Made by a program: the position numbers and the translations under genes. Under the pieces are notes generated by a model. That model was not told where the DNA came from. It saw nothing but the letters and a program-made list of their open reading frames with translations, and did no database searches. 64,000 nt of DNA from CBDBGD01 sp965205235 (GTDB taxonomy: Bacteria > Chloroflexota > Dehalococcoidia > Lucifugimonadales > UBA1127), in assembly GCA_965205235.1 (NCBI GenBank), contig CBDBGD010000001.1, forward strand, positions 173,808 through 237,807, read 5' to 3'. Numbering within the stretch: the stretch's first letter is position 1; each line of letters starts with the position of its first letter. Below are positions 24,633-34,150 of the stretch, piece by piece.

Positions 24633-24836
24633 CTACTCGGCGGTGCCTCGCTGTACCTGCTCCAGCAGCCGGTCTACGGGCTGGCCCAGGAGCAGACGAC
24701 CCAGGCGTCGGTGGCCCAGCGTGGTGTAGTACTTGCTCCACCACCGGCGCACGTCGTCGACGCTCTCGAGGTCTTCCAGCTCCTGGGCGGCTGCCGGGAT
24801 CTGGTCTTCCAGCGCTCTCTGGTCTTGGACAGGCAT
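24633..24836 (-). CDS. Small unknown protein
   Basis: A 67-residue acidic protein (MPVQDQRALEDQIP at the start, then DDVRRWWSKYYTTLGHRRLG). It is helical, with no Cys pair, signal or membrane segment. The frame stays open far upstream, but the region overlaps mdh and the composition changes there, so the internal ATG at 24836 is the most sensible start. I do not recognise the family. It lies between mdh and folP on the same strand, probably in one transcript. Confidence 0.5.
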   Translation of the reverse strand: MPVQDQRALEDQIPAAAQELEDLESVDDVRRWWSKYYTTLGHRRLGRLLLGQPVDRLLEQVQRGTAE

Positions 24837-24943
24837 ACGATTCCGCTCCGTGAAGCTACCCGCGAAGTGGGTAGCGAATTCTTGCTCGTTCGGGACAGCG
24901 CACCGCCCGGAACGAGATACTGCCGATTGTTCAGTGTTCGCGC

Positions 24944-25876
24944 TTAGTCTCGACTGTGCAGCACGTCGACCAGCTCTCGCACGGCCTCCGCCGAGCCCTG
25001 AAGCGCCGCCTGCTCCTCGTCCGTGAGCTGGACCTGCACGATCTCCTGCATGCCTCCGGCGCCAAGCTTCACCGGCACCCCGACGAACAGCCCGTCGATG
25101 CCGTACTCGCCCTCCAGCAGCACGCAGCACGGAACCACCTGCCTCCGGTCCAGCAGGATGGCCTCCACCATCTGTGCGATGGAGGCCGCGGGAGCGTAGT
25201 AGGCGCTGCCCGACTTCAGCAGTGCGACGATCTCGCCGCCACCGTTCTGCGTCCGCTCGACGATGGCCTGCACCCGGTCCGCCGGCAGCAGCTGAGAGAT
25301 GGGCACGCCGCCCACGTTCGTCGAGCCCACCAGCGGCACCATCGTGTCGCCGTGGCCCCCCAGCACGTAGGCGTGCACGTCCTGCACCGACACGTCCAGC
25401 TCCTGCGCAAGGAACGTGCGGAAGCGGGCCGTGTCCAGTATCCCCGCCATGCCGATGACCCGGCTCCGAGGCAGTCCCGCCACCTCGTAAGCGTGCTGGG
25501 CCATGGCGTCCAGCGGGTTCGTCACGATGATGAGCACCGCCTCGGGGGACCGCTGCACCACCTCCCGCGTCACCGAGCCAACGATGTTCCGGTTCGTGAA
25601 CAGCAGGTCGTCCCGGCTCATCCCCGGCTTGCGCGCCACGCCGGACGTGATGACGACGATGTCCGACCCTGCCGTCTCGTCGTAGCTGTTCGTTCCGATG
25701 ATCTTCGAGTCCGTCCCGACCACCGGCCCCGACTCCAGCAGGTCCAGCGCCTTGCCCTGCGGTAGCCCCTCGATAATGTCCACCAGGACCACGTCCGCGT
25801 ACCCCTGCTCGAAGATCCGCTGGGCCGCAGTCGCCCCCACGTTCCCCGCCCCGACAACCGTCACTTTGTTCCGCAT
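24944..25876 (-). CDS. mdh: Malate dehydrogenase, LDH-like type
   Basis: A 310-residue NAD-dependent enzyme of the LDH-like malate dehydrogenase group typical of Chloroflexota. Motifs are VTVVGAGNVGAT for NAD, VLVDI with the Asp that selects NAD, TSGVARKPGMSR with the substrate-loop Arg, TNPLDAM, the catalytic GGHGDTMVPL and the ILD/R region. It interconverts malate and oxaloacetate in the TCA cycle. GGGAGAG is about 7 nt upstream of the ATG. Isocitrate dehydrogenase and the carboxyltransferase genes lie just upstream on the same strand, forming a central-carbon block. Confidence 0.94.
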   Translation of the reverse strand: MRNKVTVVGAGNVGATAAQRIFEQGYADVVLVDIIEGLPQGKALDLLESGPVVGTDSKIIGTNSYDETAGSDIVVITSGVARKPGMSRDDLLFTNRNIVGSVTREVVQRSPEAVLIIVTNPLDAMAQHAYEVAGLPRSRVIGMAGILDTARFRTFLAQELDVSVQDVHAYVLGGHGDTMVPLVGSTNVGGVPISQLLPADRVQAIVERTQNGGGEIVALLKSGSAYYAPAASIAQMVEAILLDRRQVVPCCVLLEGEYGIDGLFVGVPVKLGAGGMQEIVQVQLTDEEQAALQGSAEAVRELVDVLHSRD

Positions 25877-25954
25877 CTATAGCTCTCCCACTATCGTTCT
25901 ATGATTCCGTTTCGCATCGCTAGGCCTGCCTGACCGAACCGCCGCTTCGCTCCC

Positions 25955-26284
25955 TTACCCGTCCCGCACGCCGGTGTCACCCCGCTGGATAACAAAGTCG
26001 CGGCGGTCCCGGTACAGCAACGCACGGTTGAGCACGCTCCCGTAGGTCGCCGGCTCTATGCCTTCGACCTCGTCCATGACCCAGTACTTGTAGTCGCCCA
26101 GGAACAGGTACGGCCGCGTCTCGTGGAAGAAGCGGCACTGCACTCCCTCGCCCCGAAGGATGCGGTCGCAGAAGGCGGCCAGCAACTCCTGCTGTGCGTC
26201 CTTCTGGATCACCACGTACTCGTGGGGCCACGAGTCGCGGTAGGTCACGGCCTCGCGCCACGGCGCCTTGGCGATCAGCGCCAT
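25955..26284 (-). CDS. Conserved hypothetical protein
   Basis: A 109-residue protein starting MALIAKAPWREAVTYRDSWPHEYVV. It has aromatic and charged conserved-looking segments (CRFFHETRPYLFLGDYKYWVMD), alpha/beta in pattern, with no signal or membrane part. Similar short proteins are widespread in bacteria but I know of no assigned function. It starts 14 bp after the isocitrate dehydrogenase stop and is probably in that operon. GTG 26296 is an in-frame alternative start. Confidence 0.75.
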   Translation of the reverse strand: MALIAKAPWREAVTYRDSWPHEYVVIQKDAQQELLAAFCDRILRGEGVQCRFFHETRPYLFLGDYKYWVMDEVEGIEPATYGSVLNRALLYRDRRDFVIQRGDTGVRDG

Positions 26285-26298
26285 GATGTCAGCGACCA

Positions 26299-27504
26299 CT
26301 ACGCGCCCTGGATGTAGGCGTTCCACCGGGACTCCAGGTCCGGGGCGTCCACCGTAGCCATGATGTAGTCGGCGAACTCGGTGCCTGTGGCGCCAGTCGC
26401 GCGGCCCGTCATAGTGAGCTTTCGCTCGTACTGGCCGCAGACCTCCAGCGCCATGTGCAGCCTGCGCCCCTGGTCGGTGAAGCCGATGTGCTCCAGCATC
26501 ATCGCCCCCGCCCGAAGCACCGAGCTCGGGTCGGCGTACTGCGCCCGCCCCTCGTTCACCATCCGGGGCGCGCTGCCGTGGATCGCCTCGAACATGGCGT
26601 GCCGCTTGCCCAGGTTGGCGCTGCCTGCCGTGCCCACGCCTCCCTGGATCTGCGCCGCCTCGTCCGTGAGGATGTCGCCGTACAGGTTCGGCATCACCAG
26701 CACTTGGAAGTCGGCCCGCCGCTCCAGGTCCAGCAGTTTTGCCGTCATTATGTCAATATACCAGGCGTCCAGGGTGATGTCCGGGTACTCCTGGCTGATG
26801 CTCTGGGCCATGTTCAGGAACTTGCCGTCCGTCGTCTTGACGATGTTCGCCTTGGTCACCACCGTCACGCGGCTCTTCCCCGTCCGCGCCGCGTGCTCGA
26901 ACGCGGCTCGCACGATCCGCTCCGCGCCCTGCGTGGTGATGACCCGAAAGTCGATGGCCAAGTCTGCTGTGACGTTGATGCCCTGGCTCCCCACGGCGTA
27001 CAGGTCCTCCGTGTTCTCCCGGAAGAACGTCCAGTCGATGCCCTCCTGCGGGATGCGCACCGGCCGCACGTTCGCAAAGAGGTCCAGCTCCTTGCGCATG
27101 GACACGTTGGCGCTCTCCAGGTTGGGCCACGGGTCGCCGGCCTCCGGCGTGTGCGTCGGGCCCTTCAGGACCACGTGGCAGGCCTTGATCTCCGCCAGCA
27201 CGTCGTCGGGGATCGACTTCAAGTGCGCGGCCCGGTTCTCAATGGTCAGCCCGGCGATGTCCCGGAACTCCACCGTACCCGCGTCCACCTGGGCGCTGAG
27301 CAGGTGGGCGAGCACCCGCTGCGAGTCGCCGGTGATGGTGGGCCCGATGCCGTCGCCGCCTATCACGCCGATGATGAGCGGGCGAAGCGCCTGGTAGTCC
27401 AGCCACGGCTCGGCGGCCTTGAGCCGCTCGACCCGCTCCAGCTGCTCGCCCACGAGCTTCCCGAAGTGTTCCCTGGCCGTTTCGATGACCTGACTATCTG
27501 CCAT
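26299..27504 (-). CDS. Isocitrate/isopropylmalate dehydrogenase family, probably isocitrate dehydrogenase
   Basis: A 401-residue beta-decarboxylating dehydrogenase. GVIGGDGIGP binds the nucleotide. SANVSMRKELDLFANVRPVR is the substrate loop, with the Ser/Asn and Arg pattern of isocitrate rather than isopropylmalate enzymes. The catalytic FFRENTEDLYAVG and VVTKANIVK carry the Tyr/Lys pair. LVMPNLYGDILTDEAA binds the metal. The long N-terminal lead (about 40 residues) is a feature of one isocitrate-dehydrogenase subgroup. Cofactor use (NAD or NADP) is uncertain. It sits between the carboxyltransferase genes and mdh, supporting a TCA role. Confidence 0.85.
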   Translation of the reverse strand: MADSQVIETAREHFGKLVGEQLERVERLKAAEPWLDYQALRPLIIGVIGGDGIGPTITGDSQRVLAHLLSAQVDAGTVEFRDIAGLTIENRAAHLKSIPDDVLAEIKACHVVLKGPTHTPEAGDPWPNLESANVSMRKELDLFANVRPVRIPQEGIDWTFFRENTEDLYAVGSQGINVTADLAIDFRVITTQGAERIVRAAFEHAARTGKSRVTVVTKANIVKTTDGKFLNMAQSISQEYPDITLDAWYIDIMTAKLLDLERRADFQVLVMPNLYGDILTDEAAQIQGGVGTAGSANLGKRHAMFEAIHGSAPRMVNEGRAQYADPSSVLRAGAMMLEHIGFTDQGRRLHMALEVCGQYERKLTMTGRATGATGTEFADYIMATVDAPDLESRWNAYIQGA

Positions 27505-27546
27505 TGCGGCGTCTCTCCTGGAAGGGTTCTGGGAATGTCCGGCGTG

Positions 27547-29457
27547 CTAGCCGGGTGTGATGTAGAGCAGGGCGTCTCCCCGGTTCGCCTTGGCCCCCGA
27601 TGCGAAGCACAGCTTCTGCACGACGCCGTCGGTCGGCGATGGGAGAGCGTTTTCCATCTTCATGGCCTCCAGCACCACGACGGGTTCGCCCGCCTTCACT
27701 GTCTGGCCCTCTTCGACGCTGTAGCGCAGCACGACGCCTGGCATGGGGGCCGTGACCGCCACACCGCTGTCGCTCGGGGCTGGCGCGGCCTGCGGCGGCG
27801 CTGTCGCTGCAGCGGGCGGGCTCGGCGCGGCCTGTGGCGGCGACGGCAGCGTTGCAACGGCAGCCGGTGCGCCCCCACCCTGGGGAACTGCCGGCGCCGG
27901 GTTGCCCGCGCCTCCGCCGTCCACGGGGTCGACCATGACCTGGTATGAGCGTCCGCCGAGGTAGATGTTGAACGTCCGCGCCCTCGGCGAGGCGGGAGCC
28001 TGGGCCTCCGGCGCGGGCGCCGGTGCGGCCGGTTTCGCAGCCGGTGGCGGCTCGTCCGATGGCGCCTCCTCCAGGCCGTACTTCACCCGGAGGAAGCGCT
28101 GTCCCGTGACCTGGTACAACGCGTAGATGAGCACGTCGCCCATGTCCCGCGCCAGTCCCTCGGTCTCCTTTCGTGCGCCCTCCATCTCCGGCTCCAGGAT
28201 GTCCGCTGGACGGCCTGTGAGCGGCTCGTTGCCGCGGGAGTAGCCGTCGAGCGCCACCTCGATCACGTTCGGGTCCACCGGCAGCGGCGGGCGGCCGTAG
28301 AGGCCATAGACGTAGTCCTTCACCTGGCCCGTGATGACCTTCCACCGGCCGAATATCACGTTGTTGACGGCCTGCGCTCCCAGGATCTGGCTGGTCGGCG
28401 TCACCAGCGGCGGCGACCCCAGCTCCTCCCGCGTCCGCGGAAGCTCCTCCAGCACCTCCGGCAGGCGGTCCAGCGCCTCGGCCTCCCGGAGCTGGCTCAT
28501 AAGGTTGCTGATCATGCCGCCGGGCACCTGGTGCACCAGCGCGCCGGGGTCCACCACTGCCAGCCTGCCGTTCACCAGGTGCGGCTGCAGGTAGCCCGAC
28601 AGCGTCTCCAGGTAGCCGCCCAGCTTCAGCAGGCGCTCCAGGTCCAGCCCCGTCTCCCGCGGCGTCCCCTGCAGTGCGATGATCAGCGACTCCACCGCCG
28701 GCTGCGACGTTCGCAGCGCAAGCGGTGACAGGCACGCGTCGATGACGTCCACCCCTGCCTCAGCCGCCTTGAGGGCGGCCATGGAGGCCATTCCGGTCGT
28801 GTAGTGGGTGTGGAGCTGCACCGGGACGTTCAGCTCCTTCTTGAACGCCGTGCCCAGCGTGTAGGCGTCGTAGGGGGCCAGGATGCCGGCCATGTCCTTG
28901 ATGCAGATGCTGTCAGCGCCCATCGCCTGCAGTGTCTTCGCCTTGTTGAGGTAGTAGTCCAGGTTGTACACGTCGCCGCCCATGCGCCCCTCGGTGACCG
29001 AGTAGCAGACGCAGAGCTGCAGGTGCTTGCCGGTGGCCTTGATCGCTCGGGCCGCCGTCGCCAGGTTGCGCTCGTCGTTCAGCGCGTCAAACACGCGGAA
29101 GATGTCGATGCCTGCCTCCGCCGCGTGCTGGCAGAAGGCCTCCACCACGTCGTCGGCGTAGTGGCGATAGCCCACCAGGTTCTGGCCCCGCAGCAGCATC
29201 TGCAGCGGCGTGTCCGGCATCAGGCGCTTGAACACCCGAGCGCGCTCCCACGGGTCCTCAAACAGGAACCGCGTCGCCACGTCGAAGGTCGCTCCGCCCC
29301 ACACCTCCATCGAGTGGAAGCCCACCTGGCCCATCTCCTCGGCGATGGGCTCCATGTCCTTGGTGCGGAGCCGTGTGGCTGCGACGCTCTGGTGGGCGTC
29401 GCGGAAGGTCGTGTCCGTGATTCGGAGCGGGCTTTGGCCGTTCGACGCTGCTGACAT
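27547..29457 (-). CDS. Biotin-dependent carboxyltransferase, oxaloacetate decarboxylase alpha/transcarboxylase 5S type fused to biotin carrier
   Basis: A 636-residue protein. Residues 1-470 or so form the oxaloacetate/pyruvate carboxyltransferase TIM barrel: ITDTTFRDAHQS, EVWGGATFDV, LLRGQNLVGY, FRVFDALND, CIKDMAGI and HTHYTTGM with metal-binding His. Next comes the PYC_OADA domain, then a Pro/Ala-rich linker at about 470-560, and a C-terminal biotinyl domain with the EAMKMEN lysine. It could be OadA, pyruvate carboxylase subunit B, or the 5S plus 1.3S parts of methylmalonyl-CoA:pyruvate transcarboxylase. The adjacent CoA-carboxyltransferase favours the last; no sodium-pump beta subunit or biotin carboxylase is nearby. 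Confidence 0.88.
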   Translation of the reverse strand: MSAASNGQSPLRITDTTFRDAHQSVAATRLRTKDMEPIAEEMGQVGFHSMEVWGGATFDVATRFLFEDPWERARVFKRLMPDTPLQMLLRGQNLVGYRHYADDVVEAFCQHAAEAGIDIFRVFDALNDERNLATAARAIKATGKHLQLCVCYSVTEGRMGGDVYNLDYYLNKAKTLQAMGADSICIKDMAGILAPYDAYTLGTAFKKELNVPVQLHTHYTTGMASMAALKAAEAGVDVIDACLSPLALRTSQPAVESLIIALQGTPRETGLDLERLLKLGGYLETLSGYLQPHLVNGRLAVVDPGALVHQVPGGMISNLMSQLREAEALDRLPEVLEELPRTREELGSPPLVTPTSQILGAQAVNNVIFGRWKVITGQVKDYVYGLYGRPPLPVDPNVIEVALDGYSRGNEPLTGRPADILEPEMEGARKETEGLARDMGDVLIYALYQVTGQRFLRVKYGLEEAPSDEPPPAAKPAAPAPAPEAQAPASPRARTFNIYLGGRSYQVMVDPVDGGGAGNPAPAVPQGGGAPAAVATLPSPPQAAPSPPAAATAPPQAAPAPSDSGVAVTAPMPGVVLRYSVEEGQTVKAGEPVVVLEAMKMENALPSPTDGVVQKLCFASGAKANRGDALLYITPG

Positions 29458-29502
29458 ACTAGAGATGAGTCCTCCTCAAGGAGTGCTCCCCTCGCTCTGG
29501 TG

Positions 29503-31065
<1,563 letters not shown>

Positions 31066-31183
31066 TATAGACAGAAAACTCCTTCACAGGGTCGTCAAAG
31101 CGCGCAGCAATGCTAGCATGCAACCCCAGGCCACGCAACACGCCATGCCCCCGCGAGACGCCGCGCCGGCTACGCGACGTAGC

Positions 31184-31212
31184 TTGACAAAGCAGGGGGC
31201 CATCGGTAGCGT
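31184..31212 (+). promoter_or_regulatory. Promoter of the second RraA-like gene
   Basis: TTGACA (31184-31189), a 17-bp spacer and TAGCGT (31207-31212), 47 bp before the ATG. The layout repeats that at 1552. Confidence 0.55.
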
Positions 31213-31258
31213 TTCCCCCGTCCCAGGACCACCTCAGCATTCGTATGGGAGCGTGAAC

Positions 31259-31972
31259 ATGGCCTCTCAGGACATCCCCCAGTCGATCTTGGACCGCTAC
31301 AAGCGCGTGAGCGTCGCCACCGTCTACACGGCCCTCGGCATCAACCGCGGCATCCGGTGCTTCATGGAGGGCGTACAGCCCATGACCCCGGGGGTGCGCA
31401 TGGCCGCCCGTGCCCGCACCGTCCGATGCCTGCCGCCTCGCCCCGACTTCTACGAGGAGGTGACCATCGGCGAGGACTCCCCCGAGTACCGCGCCATGGC
31501 CCTCTGCGGCCCCGGCGACGCCCTCGTCGTCGATTTCATGCGCCAGCCCTACGCCACCGACCTCGGCGACGTCAAGCTCCTCCAGCTCCAGATGCAGGGC
31601 GCCGACGGCTTCGTGACCGACGGCGCCATACGGGACCTGGACGTCATCGCCGGCTACGGCTTCGCCGTCTTCGCCCAGCGTCGCACCCCCACCGCCCTCG
31701 AGTACGGCAAGGCCTACGAGGAGAACGTGCCCATCCAGTGCGCCGGCGTCCTCGTCAGGCCCGGCGACCTCATCGCCGCCGACGACGACGGCGTCGTCGT
31801 GGTGCCCGCAGCGCTGGCGGAGGAGGTCATAGACTGGGTGGAGGAGCACGAGGAGGCCGAAGAGCACGTCAAGCGACAGATCCTGGAGTCCGGCGCACGC
31901 CCCGGCCGCTTCTACCCCCCCACCGACGAGCTCAAAGAGGAGCTTCGACGCGCCAAGGCCTCCGGCTGCTGA
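31259..31972 (+). CDS. RraA-like protein, second copy
   Basis: A 237-residue RraA-superfamily protein distantly related to the one at 1623. It has SVATVYTALG at the N-terminus, CGPGDALVVDF, GADGFVTDGAIRDLD (active-site Arg/Asp region), CAGVLVRPGDLIAADDDGVVVVP, and a charged C-terminal helix (EEHEEAEEHVKRQI). By family it could be a metal-dependent aldolase or decarboxylase; the substrate is unknown. GGGAG lies 7 nt before the ATG. It is divergent from the carboxyltransferase block. Confidence 0.83.
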   Translation: MASQDIPQSILDRYKRVSVATVYTALGINRGIRCFMEGVQPMTPGVRMAARARTVRCLPPRPDFYEEVTIGEDSPEYRAMALCGPGDALVVDFMRQPYATDLGDVKLLQLQMQGADGFVTDGAIRDLDVIAGYGFAVFAQRRTPTALEYGKAYEENVPIQCAGVLVRPGDLIAADDDGVVVVPAALAEEVIDWVEEHEEAEEHVKRQILESGARPGRFYPPTDELKEELRRAKASGC

Positions 31973-32053
31973 GACGTGCCTCAAGCGCAAGACTGCGCAG
32001 GCGCGTTATGGTAAAATGGGGACACCTTGAAGAACGGGCGTGGGAGTCCGCAC

Positions 32054-32947
32054 ATGAAAGAGCAGATCAATACCTTCCTGAACTATCTCGCCGTTGAGAA
32101 GGGCTTCTCCGGCAACACCATCGCCGCCTATCGAAACGACCTCTACAGCCTCTCCGACTACCTCCAGCGCGGCCGGCACACCTCCTGGCAGGGCCTCGGT
32201 TCGGATACCCTCGCGGACTACGTCCTCGACCTCCAGAACCGCGGCTACTCGCCCACCACCCTGGCCCGCAAGATCGCGTCCGTAAAGTCCTTCTTCGCCT
32301 TCCTCATGGAAGAAGGCATCGTCGTGAAGAATCCCACGGAGGAGCTGCGGGCCCCTCGCATAGGCCGCACCCTCCCCAAGGCCCTCTCCGAAGAGGAAGT
32401 CGAGCGCCTGCTGCGGGCCCCCGCCCAGCTCCAGACCCCCGAGGGCGAGCGGGACAGGGCCATGCTGGAGCTGCTCTACGCCACCGGCATGCGCGTCAGC
32501 GAGCTCGTCTCCCTCGACCTCGACGACGTCAACCTCGACCAGGGCTTCGTCCGATGCCGGGGCAAGGGCGACAAGGAGCGCATGCTCCCCTTCCACGAGG
32601 ACGCCAGCGAGACCCTCCAGGAATACATAGAAGGCGCCAGAGTCACCCTCATGGGTCCCGACAAGGAGCGCGCCCTGTTCCTCAACCGGTGGGGAGACCG
32701 CCTCACCCGCCAGGGCTTCTGGCTCATCCTCAAGGAGCACGCGGCCTGCGCCGGCATCACCACCCCCGTCACCCCCCACACCATCCGGCACAGCTATGCC
32801 ACCCACATGCTCCGGGGTGGCGCCTCCCTCCGGCAGGTCCAGGAGTTCCTCGGCCACGCCAGCATCTCGACCACCCAGGTCTACACGCATCTGACGGACG
32901 ACCACCTCAGAGAGGAGTACGAGCGGACCCACCCGCGGGCAAGCTGA
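32054..32947 (+). CDS. xerD: Tyrosine recombinase XerD-like
   Basis: A 297-residue tyrosine recombinase. The N-terminal SAM-like domain starts FLNYLAVEKGFSGNTIAAYR. The catalytic domain has TGMRVSEL (first Arg), the Lys in the GKGDKER beta-hairpin, HTIRHSYATHML (His-x-x-Arg), GHASISTTQVYTH (His/Trp site and the nucleophilic Tyr). Length and sequence fit chromosomal dimer-resolution XerC/D rather than a mobile-element integrase. GGGAG precedes the ATG, and an extended -10 (TGGTAAAAT) lies near 32007. XerC versus XerD cannot be fully separated. Confidence 0.88.
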   Translation: MKEQINTFLNYLAVEKGFSGNTIAAYRNDLYSLSDYLQRGRHTSWQGLGSDTLADYVLDLQNRGYSPTTLARKIASVKSFFAFLMEEGIVVKNPTEELRAPRIGRTLPKALSEEEVERLLRAPAQLQTPEGERDRAMLELLYATGMRVSELVSLDLDDVNLDQGFVRCRGKGDKERMLPFHEDASETLQEYIEGARVTLMGPDKERALFLNRWGDRLTRQGFWLILKEHAACAGITTPVTPHTIRHSYATHMLRGGASLRQVQEFLGHASISTTQVYTHLTDDHLREEYERTHPRAS

Positions 32948-33009
32948 AGAACAGGAGTGGAGCGGCTGAAGCGCATAGCAGCGCCGCCGCCTGAACGAGG
33001 AGACTGAAT

Positions 33010-33732
33010 ATGCCGATAATCACCATCGACGGACAGATCGGCAGCGGGGCCATCGAGGTCGGCGCGGAGGTGGCCCGCAAGCTCAACATCGACTACGTCG
33101 ACCGCCTCATCCTCGCCGAGGCTGGCAAACGCGTGGGCATCACCATGGCCGCCCTCGCGGAGAAAGAGCAGCAGCGCTACACGCTCCGAGACCGCGTGGC
33201 GCGCCTCTTTCGCACCGCACTGGAGCGCTCCGCGTACTCCGGCGCCGGCGGCGACCCCTTCTTCGGTATGGGCATGGACGCTCTCCTGCTCCGCCCCTAT
33301 CCCGAGGAGTCGGAGATCATCTCGGAGGCCCAGCAGCTTGACGACTTCCACTTCTTCCAGGTCGTCAGCGAGGTCGTCCACGACCTGGCCCAGGGCGGCG
33401 ACTTGGTCATCGTGGGCCGCGGGAGCAACATCATCCTCCAGGACCACCCGGACACCCTGCACGTCTCAACGGTCGCCTCCATGGAATTCCGGGTCAAGAT
33501 GATCATGGCACGCGAGCACGTTGACGAGGCCGGCGCCCAGGAGATGGCCGAGCACCAGGAGGCAGCCAGGGTTGCCTACTTCCAGCGCTACTTCGAGTTC
33601 CATCCGGACGACTCGAGTCTGTACCACATGACCCTTAACCCCGGGTATCTGGGGACTCTCCCGGCCGCGGAGATTGTGGCCCACGCGGCCCAGGGCGCAG
33701 GGCTTGGCCCCATTCCCGTGCCGCACCACTAA
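33010..33732 (+). CDS. Cytidylate-kinase-like protein
   Basis: A 240-residue protein of the cytidylate kinase-like (AAK/Cmk2) family. The N-terminus MPIITIDGQIGSGAIEVGAEVARKL occupies the P-loop position but has GSGAIE instead of GSGKS/T. This family often has GSGGRE there, so nucleotide binding may be unusual. Other conserved parts are YVDRLIL, VIVGRGSNIIL and VKMIMAREHVDEAGA. The substrate is unknown and a true CMP kinase role is doubtful. GGAG lies 9 nt before the ATG. A basic small membrane protein follows. Confidence 0.78.
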   Translation: MPIITIDGQIGSGAIEVGAEVARKLNIDYVDRLILAEAGKRVGITMAALAEKEQQRYTLRDRVARLFRTALERSAYSGAGGDPFFGMGMDALLLRPYPEESEIISEAQQLDDFHFFQVVSEVVHDLAQGGDLVIVGRGSNIILQDHPDTLHVSTVASMEFRVKMIMAREHVDEAGAQEMAEHQEAARVAYFQRYFEFHPDDSSLYHMTLNPGYLGTLPAAEIVAHAAQGAGLGPIPVPHH

Positions 33733-33771
33733 CGACAGATAGGACCGAACGGTCCGCAGGAGGTCCGGCCC

Positions 33772-34116
33772 ATGCCAAAGGGCTCTCGAAAACTCACACC
33801 CAAGCAGCGAGCGCAGCGCCGCCGCCGTCGCGACATAGGCGCTCCCCATCCCATTGCCGCCTCCACCGAGATGACGGCGGCGCCCGATCCGGAACTCTCC
33901 GCTCCTGCACAGACGGCCTCCGAGCAGGCGTCATCCCCACCCGCTGCCGTGTCACCGCGACCGGCCAGGGCCGCGGCCGTGGCCGCCGCCCGAGTTGCCC
34001 GCCCCACGTCCACGCTGCGCCAGGACCCCTTCCTATTGATCGAGTTGCGCCGAATCGGCGTTATGTCCGTCAGCATCTTTGCCATCCTCGTGGCGCTGAG
34101 CATCTTCCTGCGCTAG
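33772..34116 (+). CDS. Small basic protein with C-terminal membrane anchor
   Basis: A 114-residue protein. The N-terminus is highly basic (KLTPKQRAQRRRRRD), the middle is a Pro/Ala/Ser-rich low-complexity linker, and the last 20 residues (IGVMSVSIFAILVALSIFLR) form one membrane helix. This gives a tail-anchored layout with a basic cytoplasmic end that might touch nucleic acid or membrane lipids; that is inference. AGGAGG lies 8 nt before the ATG. I do not recognise the family. Confidence 0.7.
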   Translation: MPKGSRKLTPKQRAQRRRRRDIGAPHPIAASTEMTAAPDPELSAPAQTASEQASSPPAAVSPRPARAAAVAAARVARPTSTLRQDPFLLIELRRIGVMSVSIFAILVALSIFLR

Positions 34117-34132
34117 CGAGGGGCCCTGGCGG

Positions 34133-34141
34133 TGCTACAAT
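34133..34141 (+). promoter_or_regulatory. Extended -10, probable leaderless promoter of uvrC
   Basis: TGCTACAAT; the -10 box ends 9 nt before the uvrC ATG. No Shine-Dalgarno is present in this space. Confidence 0.55.
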
Positions 34142-34150
34142 GGCCGTGCC

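Noticed and set aside
32054..32947. Integrase of a mobile element
   Set aside because: Sequence and length fit chromosomal XerD; no attachment-site repeats or phage genes are nearby, and the tRNA genes at 13.1-13.3 kb show no flanking integrase.
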